A stretch of 64,000 bases of DNA, taken from assembly GCA_029243485.1 (NCBI GenBank), contig JAQWRY010000075.1, positions 186,001 to 250,000 of the forward strand, read 5' to 3'. Below the pieces are notes generated by a model, which saw only the letters and a program-made list of their open reading frames with translations, had not been told where the DNA came from and made no database searches. This DNA comes from Candidatus Binatia bacterium. GTDB taxonomy: Bacteria; Desulfobacterota; Binatia; UBA12015. The position numbers and the translations under genes were made by a program. Positions 52,632 to 60,752 of this stretch are shown here, piece by piece. Positions within the stretch are counted from its first letter, which is position 1. Each line of letters begins with the position of its first letter.

Positions 52632-52879
52632 GAGCCCGCGTCGTCCGCTTCGCGGGTCCGCAGCACGCCGTCGGCGTCCCGGACGAGCACCTCCACACGA
52701 CGCTCGACCTCTCCGAGCTTCTCATGCAGCGCGCGCAGCAGGTGGATCCCCTTCTCGAAGGCATCGAGCGACTGCTCCAGAGGGAGGTTGCCCTGCTCGA
52801 GTCGAGCAACGATGCCCTCGAGGGATTTCATACCCTCCTCGAAGCCCGGCCCTTCCTCTTTCGTGCCCTTCGACGCCAT
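52628..52879 (-). CDS. xseB: Exodeoxyribonuclease VII small subunit
   Basis: 83 residues from the ATG at 52879. Helical: GFEEGMKSLEGIVARLEQGNLPLEQSLDAFEKGI in adjoining pieces is the family signature. Binds the XseA large subunit to form ExoVII, a single-strand nuclease. The start lies 1 nt from the xseA stop and the end overlaps the prenyl synthase gene. Confidence 0.92.
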   Translation of the reverse strand: MASKGTKEEGPGFEEGMKSLEGIVARLEQGNLPLEQSLDAFEKGIHLLRALHEKLGEVERRVEVLVRDADGVLRTREADDAGS

Positions 52880-52880
52880 C

Positions 52881-54404
52881 TCAAGTCTCCTCTTCGTCCG
52901 CGGGTCCCGCGGTGGAATCCATAGCATCCGACAAGGCTTCCACCTCCTCGACCCGCGTCCGGGCCGATCCCCTCGCGAAGCGCAGATGGAGCGCATCACC
53001 CGACGTGAGGCTCGCCGCGTCTCGCACGATCGCCCCGTCGTCGCGGCGCGGCACGGCAAAGCCACGGCCGAGAACCGCCAGTGGCGAGAGCGCGTTGACC
53101 TGCGACGCCCTCGCGCCAAGATCCGCCCGCGCCTTGGACAGCGACGTCAGCATCGCCGTCTCGAGGCGGGGGCCGAGCTGTCCGAGGTTCTCCATGTGAA
53201 GATCGGTGCGGGGCAGCCGCGCACGGAGGCCCCCCATCGCCCGTTCGAGCCGAATCCGCCGAGCCGGCGTGAGCGCCACGAGCGCTTGGCGTGCGCGGGC
53301 AGCGAAGCCATCCAGCCGCCCCCGCTGGTCCGGCGTCAGACTCACCAGAGCCTGCCGCGACCGTGACGCCAGCGCCTCGAGGCGCAGTCGCCGTTCGGAG
53401 ACGATCGACCGTGGGTCGGCCAGCGCCGCATCACACAACCGCAAGCGGGCACGCGCAAGCTCGACGCGCTTGGCGACGGCGTTCCGCAGCCGACCATCGT
53501 GTTCCTCGAGTCGCGCCTCGATCTCGCGCCGATCCGGCAGGCAGCGTTGGGCCGCTGCCGTCGGCGTGGCCACCCTGAGGTCGGCCGCGTAGTCCGCCAG
53601 AGTCGTGTCGACCTCGTGGCCGACCCCGGCGATGACGGGAATCCGCGACCGTGCGATCGCGCGGACGACCGCCTCCTCGTTGAAGCACCAGAGGTCTTCC
53701 ATCGACCCACCGCCACGGCCGAGAATGATCACGTCCGCCGTTCCGTCGCGATTCAGATCGTCGAGCGCCGCCGCGATGTCTTCGGCCGCTCCCTGCCCTT
53801 GCACGCGACACGGCCGCACGAGCATCCGACGCTCGGCGAACCGCTGCTGGAGAATCTCGAGGATGTCCTTCAGCGCGGCGCTCTTGGGAGCCGTCACGAT
53901 GCCGACGACTCGCGGCAGGGCCGGCAGTGGAAGCTTCCGCGCGTCCTCGAACAAGCCCTCTTTGAGAAGGCGAGCCTTCCGCTCCTCGAGCGCCTTCTGC
54001 AGCGCTCCGACGCCGTGGGGCTCGAGATCGTCGACCTGAAGCCGAAGACGGCCCGACGGGCCGTAGTAGTCGACCCGACGTACGAGGGCGAGCACCTGAC
54101 TCCCGTCCTCCGGTGTGAAGGCGAGCCGCGCGCGCTGGTCGGCCCACATCACCGCCTCGACGGTGTCCTTCGCTTCCTTCAACGAGAAGAACGCGTGGCC
54201 GTTGCGGATGACCTTGTAGCCGGACACCTCGCCTTCGAGCCAGAAGCGGTTCGGGAACACCTCTTGAAGGCCGGTCTTCAACTGCTGCACGAACCGGCGG
54301 ACCGGAATCGAGCGGCGAGCCTTCTCCGGCGCGCTCTCGGGTGACGGCGCGGATGCGGCGGGTTTCGCTCGAGGACCGAAGTCCAGGCCGCGCTGCGTGC
54401 TCAA
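52881..54404 (-). CDS. xseA: Exodeoxyribonuclease VII large subunit
   Basis: 507 residues, TTG start. An N-terminal OB domain (FWLEGEVSGYKVIRNGHAFFSLK in parts) is followed by the catalytic region with VVGIVTAPKSAALKDIL, ADVIILGRGGGSMEDLWCFN and IPVIAGVGHEVDTTLADYAAD in parts, then a long coiled coil (about 300-440) and a C-terminal segment with VLGRGFAVPRRDDG. Degrades single-stranded DNA from both ends. The C-terminal part has high Arg content typical of this subunit. About 25 bp downstream of ctpA, possibly same transcript. Confidence 0.93.
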   Translation of the reverse strand: MSTQRGLDFGPRAKPAASAPSPESAPEKARRSIPVRRFVQQLKTGLQEVFPNRFWLEGEVSGYKVIRNGHAFFSLKEAKDTVEAVMWADQRARLAFTPEDGSQVLALVRRVDYYGPSGRLRLQVDDLEPHGVGALQKALEERKARLLKEGLFEDARKLPLPALPRVVGIVTAPKSAALKDILEILQQRFAERRMLVRPCRVQGQGAAEDIAAALDDLNRDGTADVIILGRGGGSMEDLWCFNEEAVVRAIARSRIPVIAGVGHEVDTTLADYAADLRVATPTAAAQRCLPDRREIEARLEEHDGRLRNAVAKRVELARARLRLCDAALADPRSIVSERRLRLEALASRSRQALVSLTPDQRGRLDGFAARARQALVALTPARRIRLERAMGGLRARLPRTDLHMENLGQLGPRLETAMLTSLSKARADLGARASQVNALSPLAVLGRGFAVPRRDDGAIVRDAASLTSGDALHLRFARGSARTRVEEVEALSDAMDSTAGPADEEET

Positions 54405-54429
54405 CGGAGGCTCCCGCCGCCGCCCGGGT

Positions 54430-55800
54430 TCACTTCTTGGCCACGAGAGTCTTGAAAACGTGCCAGCTCTTCAACAACTCGAGTGCCCGATCCAGCTGTG
54501 GGTCCTGGCCGAGCTCGCCGAGCACCCCGCTGGGGGCCGCCGCGGCCTGCTTTTCGGGCTGCGCGCCCTCCTCGTCATCATCGTCGTCCGAGCCGTTCTC
54601 GTTCTCGAGATGCTTCGGGAGATTCGCCTCGCGCAGGAAGTCCTGCGGAAGGGGCCGTCCATCTTGGCGAACCAGGCGGACGTTGTTCTCCATCTCGATG
54701 TCCGGGACGATTCCCGTCGCCTGAATCGAGCGACCGCCCGGCGTGTAGTAGCGCGCGGTCGTGAGACGGATCGCGGACGAGTCGTCGAGCGGCAGGATGG
54801 TCTGGACCGACCCCTTGCCGAACGTCTGGGTGCCGAGCACCAGAGCACGCTTGTGATCCTGCAGAGCTCCGGCAACGATCTCGGCTGCGCTCGCCGTTCC
54901 GCCGTTCACGAGAACCACCATCGGGAAGTCGGTGGAGCTACCCTGCTTGTGCGCGAAGTACTTCTGGTTCTGACTGTCGAGGCGACCGTCGGTGTAGACG
55001 ATCATGCCCGAGTCGAGGAACTCGTCCGTCACCTTCACCGCCTGCGACAGCAAGCCACCGGGGTCGTTGCGAAGATCGAGGACCAGGCCGAGGATCGCGC
55101 CGCCGTTGGCGGCGGCGATCTCACTGAGGGCGTTGTCGACGTTCTGCGCGGTTCGTTCCTGGAACTGGGTAATGCGAACGTAGCCGTACCCGTCGCCGAG
55201 GTCGCGCGATTTGACGCTCTGGATCTGGATGTCTTCGCGCGTGATCGTAAAGTCGATGAGATCTGCGGTGCCCTCGCGCTTGACCGAGATCTTCACCTTC
55301 GAGCCGGGCGGACCGCGCATCTTCTTGACGGCGTCCATCAGGGCCAGGTCTTTGGTGAACTCGCCCTCGATCTTGATGATCTGGTCGCCGGGCTGGATAC
55401 CCGCGCGATACGCCGGGGTGTCCTCGATCGGCGAGACGACGGTCAGCACGCCGCTTCGATTGGTGATCTCGATGCCGAGGCCGCCGAAGCTGCCCTTCGT
55501 GTCGACCTGGAGCTCCTTGTAGAGCTCGGGCGTGAGGTAGGCGCTGTGCGGATCCAGGGATCCGAGCATGCCGTTCACCGCGCCTTCGAGAAGCTCCTTG
55601 GTGCCGACTTCCTCGACGTAGTTCTTCTGAACGATCGTCAGAATGCTGGTGAACGTCTCCAGCCGGTCGTAGGCATCACCGCCGACGGCGGAAACTCCCT
55701 GAACCGCCCTGCCACCAGAAAACAGCACTGCCATGATCAGGCCGAACGCCAACATTGTGAGCCACGCCCGACGGCGCGACTTTCGTACGCGTCCGGTCAT
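54430..55800 (-). CDS. ctpA: C-terminal processing protease (S41, CtpA)
   Basis: 456 residues from the ATG at 55800. A membrane anchor (AWLTMLAFGLIMAVLF) is followed by a helical domain, a PDZ domain (about 100-185; GGLGIEITNRSGVLTVVSP), and the S41 core with catalytic Ser304 (NGGTASAAE) and Lys329 (GTQTFGKGSVQ), RNDPGGLLSQAV before it. The C-terminus has an acidic run (DDDDDEEG) and a helical end. Acts in the periplasm on murein hydrolases and lipoproteins. It is just downstream of the FtsX-EnvC fusion on the same strand, the usual ftsE-ftsX-envC-ctpA order. Confidence 0.92.
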   Translation of the reverse strand: MTGRVRKSRRRAWLTMLAFGLIMAVLFSGGRAVQGVSAVGGDAYDRLETFTSILTIVQKNYVEEVGTKELLEGAVNGMLGSLDPHSAYLTPELYKELQVDTKGSFGGLGIEITNRSGVLTVVSPIEDTPAYRAGIQPGDQIIKIEGEFTKDLALMDAVKKMRGPPGSKVKISVKREGTADLIDFTITREDIQIQSVKSRDLGDGYGYVRITQFQERTAQNVDNALSEIAAANGGAILGLVLDLRNDPGGLLSQAVKVTDEFLDSGMIVYTDGRLDSQNQKYFAHKQGSSTDFPMVVLVNGGTASAAEIVAGALQDHKRALVLGTQTFGKGSVQTILPLDDSSAIRLTTARYYTPGGRSIQATGIVPDIEMENNVRLVRQDGRPLPQDFLREANLPKHLENENGSDDDDDEEGAQPEKQAAAAPSGVLGELGQDPQLDRALELLKSWHVFKTLVAKK

Positions 55801-55930
55801 CCTGCCCGCTTTCCTCGTCGCCGTACTTCGGGTTGCCTCATCTTCACCACTGTACCTGTAAGCGAGGGCATTGCCTACCGGAAGCCACGAAGTCGGCCGC
55901 AGGCGACGTCCGGAATTCTTGCGCTGTGCC

Positions 55931-57484
55931 TTAGCTTTTCGGGGCGCCTGCGACCCAGTCGAGGGGATCCACCGCGCGTCCTCGATGGCGGACCGAAAAG
56001 TACAAGAGACCGGTACCCGCTCGGGCGACCGTCTCTCCCGCATCGACTTCCTGGCCGACGCGGACGCGCGACGGGCCGATCTTCGCGTAGACGCTGTAGG
56101 TTCGACGTCCGTGGTCGATCACGACGACCGATCCGGAGCCCGGCAGCTGACCGGAGTATGCGACCCGTCCCGGGGCACTCGCCCGGACGGACTCGCCTCG
56201 GCGCGTGCGAAGCGCGACGCCGTTTCGAAAGCCTGCGGTTCCGGGTTTCCGACCCGCCTGCCCGTACCGAACGACCACCGTGCCCTGGACCGGAGCCTGA
56301 CGGGGGCCGATCGCGGGGCCCAACAGCCGCGTAGAACGGAGCACCTCGCGAAGGCGGAGCCGTTCTTCCGCCAACGCCGCGCAGCGCTCTTCTGCCCCAC
56401 CGAGCGCCACTAGATCCTCCGCTCGTTTCGCCGAGGCGATACGGAGCAGAACCTCGTCGTCGTGCGCCGAGGCGACGACGGCCTGCAGCTCCGTCGTGGC
56501 CAGACCCTTGCGCGCGACGTGCAGCGTCCGGCGGCAGACCGCGAGATCTCGCGACAGCGCGCGTAGGAGGACCGCATCCCGCGCGGGTCCTGGCTGCTGC
56601 GTTCGCGCCTCCAGATCGGGCGGTCCGAGCGCCGTCGCTCGAGGCGCGGGCACAAAGACGAGCAGGCAGGCAAACCCTGCCAGAACCGTCGCACGAGCCG
56701 CCTCCGCGACCACGCGACGGGCGGCGCCGAACGCGAGTCCCAACGTGCCGACGAGAAGCGCGACGACCGCCGCAAGCATCCACCATCCAGGAAAGGCTGC
56801 CTCGCCGGGACCGGCGAGGACGAGGAGCGCCGCCGCGGAGAACGACAGCAAAGCCCCCGCCAGGGCAACACCACCAACGACGAGTCCGAGCGGCCCCCAT
56901 AGCCCTTCCGCCTCGGCACCGAGGAGAACGCGAACGCCAATCTCGTCACGGCATTCTCGTCCCGCGGCCTGCGTCGTCGTGATCGCCGCGGAAACAAACA
57001 CGACGCAGCCCAGAAGAAGGAGGCCGCCGCCGGCCAGGCCTTCACGCAAGGCGTTGGTGGAAGTGAGCTTGGCGCGGTCCGCTGCGTTCAGATCGATCAC
57101 GTCAACAACCCCGGCCGCCGCGCCCAGGAGCCCATCCGTCGACCCGGACCGGCCGACAGGGACCAGTACCTCGAACACCGCGAGGTGCTCCGGCCCGGTT
57201 TCCGGCGGCCCGGTCTGCGCGAGGATCTCTCCGGCGCGCCGTTCCGCGAGGATCTCAATACCCGACACGAGCGCGAGGTCGCCGCGCGCGGCTTCGGACT
57301 CGGCAGCCCGCACGACGACGTAGTATCGGGCTCCCTCCGGAATCCGTTTCGCGAGACTCTCCGCACGGGCGAGCAACATCGCGCCGACGCTCATGGCGCC
57401 GGCGGCGAGGAACGCGACCGCGAACAGCAAGCCGAGCGATCCGCGCAAGCGGCGAAGCGGCAACCTGCGTCCGTCGAAGTTCAA
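55931..57484 (-). CDS. FtsX fused to an EnvC-like LytM-domain protein
   Basis: 517 residues in one frame; TTG start 6 nt after GAGGAG, 10 nt from the ftsE stop. Residues 1-~257 are FtsX-like: TM1 (19-38), a periplasmic domain (~40-150), TM2-TM4 (about 150-255) with DEIGVRVLLGAEAEGLWGPLG between TM2 and TM3. A fifth hydrophobic segment (265-285, ending RATALG) has the form of a signal peptide and leads to a helical/coiled-coil region (288-385) and a LytM/M23 domain (~400-512). That domain lacks the zinc ligands: NGV replaces the HxGxD region and LLYFSV the HLHFEV. EnvC is degenerate in the same way (LYFEI). An in-frame GTG at residue 258 (56711-56713) could give a separate EnvC. Confidence 0.85.
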   Translation of the reverse strand: MNFDGRRLPLRRLRGSLGLLFAVAFLAAGAMSVGAMLLARAESLAKRIPEGARYYVVVRAAESEAARGDLALVSGIEILAERRAGEILAQTGPPETGPEHLAVFEVLVPVGRSGSTDGLLGAAAGVVDVIDLNAADRAKLTSTNALREGLAGGGLLLLGCVVFVSAAITTTQAAGRECRDEIGVRVLLGAEAEGLWGPLGLVVGGVALAGALLSFSAAALLVLAGPGEAAFPGWWMLAAVVALLVGTLGLAFGAARRVVAEAARATVLAGFACLLVFVPAPRATALGPPDLEARTQQPGPARDAVLLRALSRDLAVCRRTLHVARKGLATTELQAVVASAHDDEVLLRIASAKRAEDLVALGGAEERCAALAEERLRLREVLRSTRLLGPAIGPRQAPVQGTVVVRYGQAGRKPGTAGFRNGVALRTRRGESVRASAPGRVAYSGQLPGSGSVVVIDHGRRTYSVYAKIGPSRVRVGQEVDAGETVARAGTGLLYFSVRHRGRAVDPLDWVAGAPKS

Positions 57485-57494
57485 TGGAGACTCC

Positions 57495-58178
57495 TCACGA
57501 GGCCTCCGACGCGGCGGCGCCGCTGGAGTCCCAGGCGACTCGTCCCTGTTCGAGGAACAGAACGCGGTGCTCGCCGAGACCAAGCAACCCGGGCTCCTGG
57601 CTGGCAACAATCACCGTCGCACCCTGCGCGGCCTGTTCCGCGAGCAGCCGACCGACCCGCTGCCGGCCGACCGGATCCAAGCCCGCGGCCGGCTCGTCCG
57701 CGATCAGCAGCTTCGAGTCGTCTCGCGCGAGGGCCCGCGCCAGGCAGACCAGCCGGCGCTCCCCCGCCGAGAGGGAGCCTGCGGAGCGATCGGCCAAACC
57801 GGCGATGCCCACCCGCGCCAACGCCTCGCCGGCGCGCTCGTGCACCTCACCAAGGAACGCTTCCTGGAGCTCGAGCGCCAGAGCCACGTTCTGGATCACA
57901 CTGCGATCCTCGATCAACAGCGAGTGCTGAGGAACGATCGCCAACCGTCGCCGGTGGGCGGCGAGCACATCGCTCGCAGTGGGAGCGAGCGGAAGCCCGT
58001 CGACCGTGATCCATCCCCGCGTCGGCGCTTCCAAACCGCACATTAAACGCAAAAGAACGGATTTGCCGGCGCCCGCCGGGCCCGCGATCACCGCAGGTTC
58101 CCCGCCGAGCGAGAGCGTGACGTCAGCGAGAACTTCCCTCGCTCCGTACGCACGCGCCACGTGAAAGAAACGAACCAT
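57495..58178 (-). CDS. ftsE: FtsE-like ABC transporter ATPase with altered H-loop
   Basis: 227 residues. Walker A GPAGAGKSV (33-41), Q-loop Gln84 (IVPQH), ABC signature LSAGE (136-140), Walker B LLIADEP (158-163) and D-loop AGLD. The H-loop reads VASQEP where FtsE has ATHD, so Gln194 replaces the switch histidine. The partner gene follows at once. In divisome biology FtsEX uses ATP to steer EnvC-type activators of murein amidases; here the ATPase is predicted, but weakened or altered hydrolysis is possible. The Lgt-TlpA gene lies 179 bp upstream. Confidence 0.85.
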   Translation of the reverse strand: MVRFFHVARAYGAREVLADVTLSLGGEPAVIAGPAGAGKSVLLRLMCGLEAPTRGWITVDGLPLAPTASDVLAAHRRRLAIVPQHSLLIEDRSVIQNVALALELQEAFLGEVHERAGEALARVGIAGLADRSAGSLSAGERRLVCLARALARDDSKLLIADEPAAGLDPVGRQRVGRLLAEQAAQGATVIVASQEPGLLGLGEHRVLFLEQGRVAWDSSGAAASEAS

Positions 58179-58357
58179 CGGTAGCCAGGTGCGGGCTCAT
58201 ACCGCCCGACCGCATACCAGAGCAACCTCCGTGGCCTCATCAATCCCACAAGCCCGATCCCGACAGCGCGTCGTACGAGTCGACCGGCCGCGCCGGGCTA
58301 GGTCAAGCGAGGGTTCGGGCACCCGACCGGCGCCGGGACCGATCTTGGGTCGGGTTT

Positions 58358-59623
58358 CTAATTCCCGTCGGGCCCGCGCACCCACCGACCTTCGTCGATC
58401 AGGGTGCGGAGGTCCTTCTCGATCTGGGGATCGGTCCAATCCCTCGGCCCGATGTACCGGGCAACCTGCTTGCCCTTGCGGTCGATGATGAACGTCTCGG
58501 GATAGCCCGTGATGCCGTACGCGCGACCGACCGAGCCCGTGGGATCGATCAGCACGGGGAACTCGATCTTCATCTCGTCCACGAACGCCTGGACCTTGCT
58601 GGCATCGTCATCCTCGCTCACCGCGATCATGACGAAGCCCTGCCCGTCCAGTCGCTTCGCGAGACGCTGCATGGCCGGCATTTCCTCGCGACAGGGTGGG
58701 CACCACGTGGTCCAGAGATTGAGGAACACGACCTTGCCTCGATGCTGCGTGAGCCGCATCGCCTGGCCCTTCAAGTCTTGGGCGACGAACTCGGGCGCGG
58801 TCTTCGGACCGCTACAACCCAAGACCGAAACGGTCAGCAACACGGCGACGGCGGGCGCCAGCGCCGCCGGCCGCCTCACCCACAACAGACCGATCGCTCC
58901 CGTCGCGATGGTCCCAAGCCCGATCCATTGCGCCTCGGTCAGATCGAGCCAGAGACGCGGCTCGATCCGGATGAACTCGACGAGGAAGCGCGCCACTCCG
59001 GTCAGCAGCAAATACGCGAAAAAGGGTGTGCCGTCCGCCTGTCGACTCGTGTCGCGCGATAGATGAAGGAGCCACAGGAAGATCCCGGAGTACATGAGAC
59101 TCTCGTACACCGGCGCCGGCTGCACCAAGACACCCGGAGCGTAGTCCCATCCGAAGATCGCGCGCGTGTACGCCATGGCCCACGGCAGGTCCGAAACGTG
59201 GCCCCAGTCGCCGTCGCCGGAGAGCTGGCAGCCGACACGGCCGATGGCCTGGCCCAGCACCAGTCCGACCATCACGGAGTCCGCGACCGCGAGCCACGGA
59301 AGGCGCCGCAGAAGCACGTAGGCCGTGACGGAAAAGGCCCCGCCGATGAGCCCCCCGTACCAGACGAACCCCGCGCCGCTGAAGATGAAATCCAGGGGCG
59401 AGTCGAGGAACTGGCTCCAGTCGTTCGCCAGCGACAGGATGCGCGAGCCTATGATCCCGCCGATCGCCGCCCACCAAACGATGGACGATGCGTGCCGACG
59501 GTCCAGGCCACGGGCCTCGAGTTGGTTTCCGACCACGGCACCGCCCGCAAGAAAACCGAGGGCCAGCATCGCGCCGAAGCTGTAGAGCGCGACTGGCCCG
59601 AGTTGAAGCAGAACGGGAACCAT
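58358..59623 (-). CDS. Lgt-like prolipoprotein diacylglyceryl transferase fused to a TlpA-like thioredoxin lipoprotein
   Basis: 421 residues in one frame. Residues 1-~248 are a seven-membrane-helix Lgt homologue of the divergent type: FVWYGGLIGG replaces the HGGL region and GRVGCQLSGDGDWG replaces the GRxGNFxNGExxG signature. Residues 250-270 then form a lipoprotein signal (RRPAALAPAVAVLLTVSVLGC) with lipobox VLGC, Cys270. Residues ~275-421 are a redoxin with the CPPC site at 308-311 (LWTTWCPPCREEMP) and GITGYPETFIID. An in-frame GTG at residue 249 (58877-58879) would start a stand-alone lipoprotein. Lgt lipidates lipoproteins in the inner membrane; TlpA-like proteins reduce or shuffle disulfides outside. 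Start ATG at 59623. Confidence 0.85.
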   Translation of the reverse strand: MVPVLLQLGPVALYSFGAMLALGFLAGGAVVGNQLEARGLDRRHASSIVWWAAIGGIIGSRILSLANDWSQFLDSPLDFIFSGAGFVWYGGLIGGAFSVTAYVLLRRLPWLAVADSVMVGLVLGQAIGRVGCQLSGDGDWGHVSDLPWAMAYTRAIFGWDYAPGVLVQPAPVYESLMYSGIFLWLLHLSRDTSRQADGTPFFAYLLLTGVARFLVEFIRIEPRLWLDLTEAQWIGLGTIATGAIGLLWVRRPAALAPAVAVLLTVSVLGCSGPKTAPEFVAQDLKGQAMRLTQHRGKVVFLNLWTTWCPPCREEMPAMQRLAKRLDGQGFVMIAVSEDDDASKVQAFVDEMKIEFPVLIDPTGSVGRAYGITGYPETFIIDRKGKQVARYIGPRDWTDPQIEKDLRTLIDEGRWVRGPDGN

Positions 59624-59827
59624 CAGTTCGAACCCGAGCCTATCGGAACAGACGCCAACTCGAAAGAGCAGTCCCCCCGCAACCCCGCCGGCCCGCCCTC
59701 GAGACCCGAGTTGACGTCTGCGATCGGGGCGCGGGGCCCACTCCCGCGCCCGGCCGAGATCAGCAGAAGCTCCCGACCCGAGAGCCCTGCCTTGCGACAC
59801 ACCGGCGCCGGTGGGATACCGATCCCA

Positions 59828-60298
59828 ATGGCACAAGCGGGATTCTGGGCGATCGAGTCGAACACCATTCGCTTCGGTCGCGACGGCAACTGGTACTCGG
59901 ACGATGAGCCCATCGTAAACCCCCGGATCGCCCGGCTGTTCTCCCAACACGTGACCCGGGGCGACGACGGAGAATGGTGGCTCGTGATCGGCGACGAGCG
60001 CGCTCGCATCGTCGTGGACGACACGCCTTTCGTCATCCACCGGGTCGACGGATCCCCGACGGACGGCTTCTCGATCGAACTGAACGACGGAACGACCGAA
60101 GCCCTGCCTGCCGGCTCGCTCGAGGTCTCCGCGCAAGACGTCCTTTACTGCTCCGTGAAGGACGGCGCCTTTCGTGCCCGGTTCCTGCGCGCCGCACAGG
60201 CCGAATTGCTGAGTCACACGAAGGAAATCGACGGCGCCTTCGTACTCCCGCTTCCCGATGGGCAATCCGCCCGGCTCGCGGCCATCACCCTGGACTGA
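59828..60298 (+). CDS. DUF1285 family protein
   Basis: 156 residues from the ATG at 59828. The sequence FGRDGNWYSDDEPIVNPRIARLFSQHV, GEWWLVIGDERARIVVDDTPFVIHRV, and FVLPLPDGQSARLA (in parts) match DUF1285, a small alpha/beta fold of unknown function found in many proteobacteria. No signal peptide. It begins 205 bp from the divergent Lgt-TlpA gene, and trmL follows 4 nt after its stop, so the two may share one transcript. Confidence 0.8.
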   Translation: MAQAGFWAIESNTIRFGRDGNWYSDDEPIVNPRIARLFSQHVTRGDDGEWWLVIGDERARIVVDDTPFVIHRVDGSPTDGFSIELNDGTTEALPAGSLEVSAQDVLYCSVKDGAFRARFLRAAQAELLSHTKEIDGAFVLPLPDGQSARLAAITLD

Positions 60299-60302
60299 AC
60301 CG

Positions 60303-60752
60303 ATGCTCGTCGCCCTCGTCGAACCCGAGATCCCGCAGAACACGGGGTCCGTCGCACGCCTGTGCGCAGCCACGGGGACTCCTCTCCACCTGGTCGGCAA
60401 GCTCGGGTTCTCCCTCGAAGACCGCTACCTGAAGCGCGCGGGGCTCGACTACTGGCCGTTCGTCGATCTCCACGTCCACGATGCCTGGTCCGCCTTCTCC
60501 ACCGAGACGGCGAACGTGCGACGTTTTGCCTTCAGCTCTCACGGGGAGTCGTCGTACACCCGGATCGCGTTTCAGGAAGACGACGTCCTCGTCTTCGGCG
60601 GTGAGAGCCGCGGATTGCCCGACGACGTGCGCCGTGAACTCGAGCCCCTCCACTGCATTCCGATGCCGGGCGAAGGGGTCCGTAGCCTGAACCTCGCCAA
60701 CGCCGTTTCGATCGTCTTGTACGAGGGCCTGCGTCAGCTCGGGCGCGTCTGA
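60303..60752 (+). CDS. trmL: tRNA (cytidine(34)-2'-O)-methyltransferase TrmL
   Basis: 149 residues from the ATG at 60303; a SPOUT/TrmH-fold enzyme that 2'-O-methylates the wobble position of tRNA-Leu. Signatures: VALVEPEIPQNTGSVARLCAATG, VFGGESRGLPDDV and the knotted C-terminus MPGEGVRSLNLANAVSIVLYE. The substitution RSLNLANAVS keeps the Ser-Leu-Asn core. Short spacing after DUF1285. Its 3' end overlaps the convergent O-antigen-ligase-like gene by 19 bp. Confidence 0.92.
   Translation: MLVALVEPEIPQNTGSVARLCAATGTPLHLVGKLGFSLEDRYLKRAGLDYWPFVDLHVHDAWSAFSTETANVRRFAFSSHGESSYTRIAFQEDDVLVFGGESRGLPDDVRRELEPLHCIPMPGEGVRSLNLANAVSIVLYEGLRQLGRV

Noticed and set aside
58179-58357. Inverted repeat CCCGACC/GGTCGGG after the Lgt-TlpA stop as a terminator
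   Set aside because: Loop of about 19 nt and no T-run; GC-rich chance pairing is likely.
54430-59623. Whole locus as a toxin, phage or secretion system
   Set aside because: Every gene is explained by division, envelope protease and lipoprotein functions; the novelty is in the fusions.
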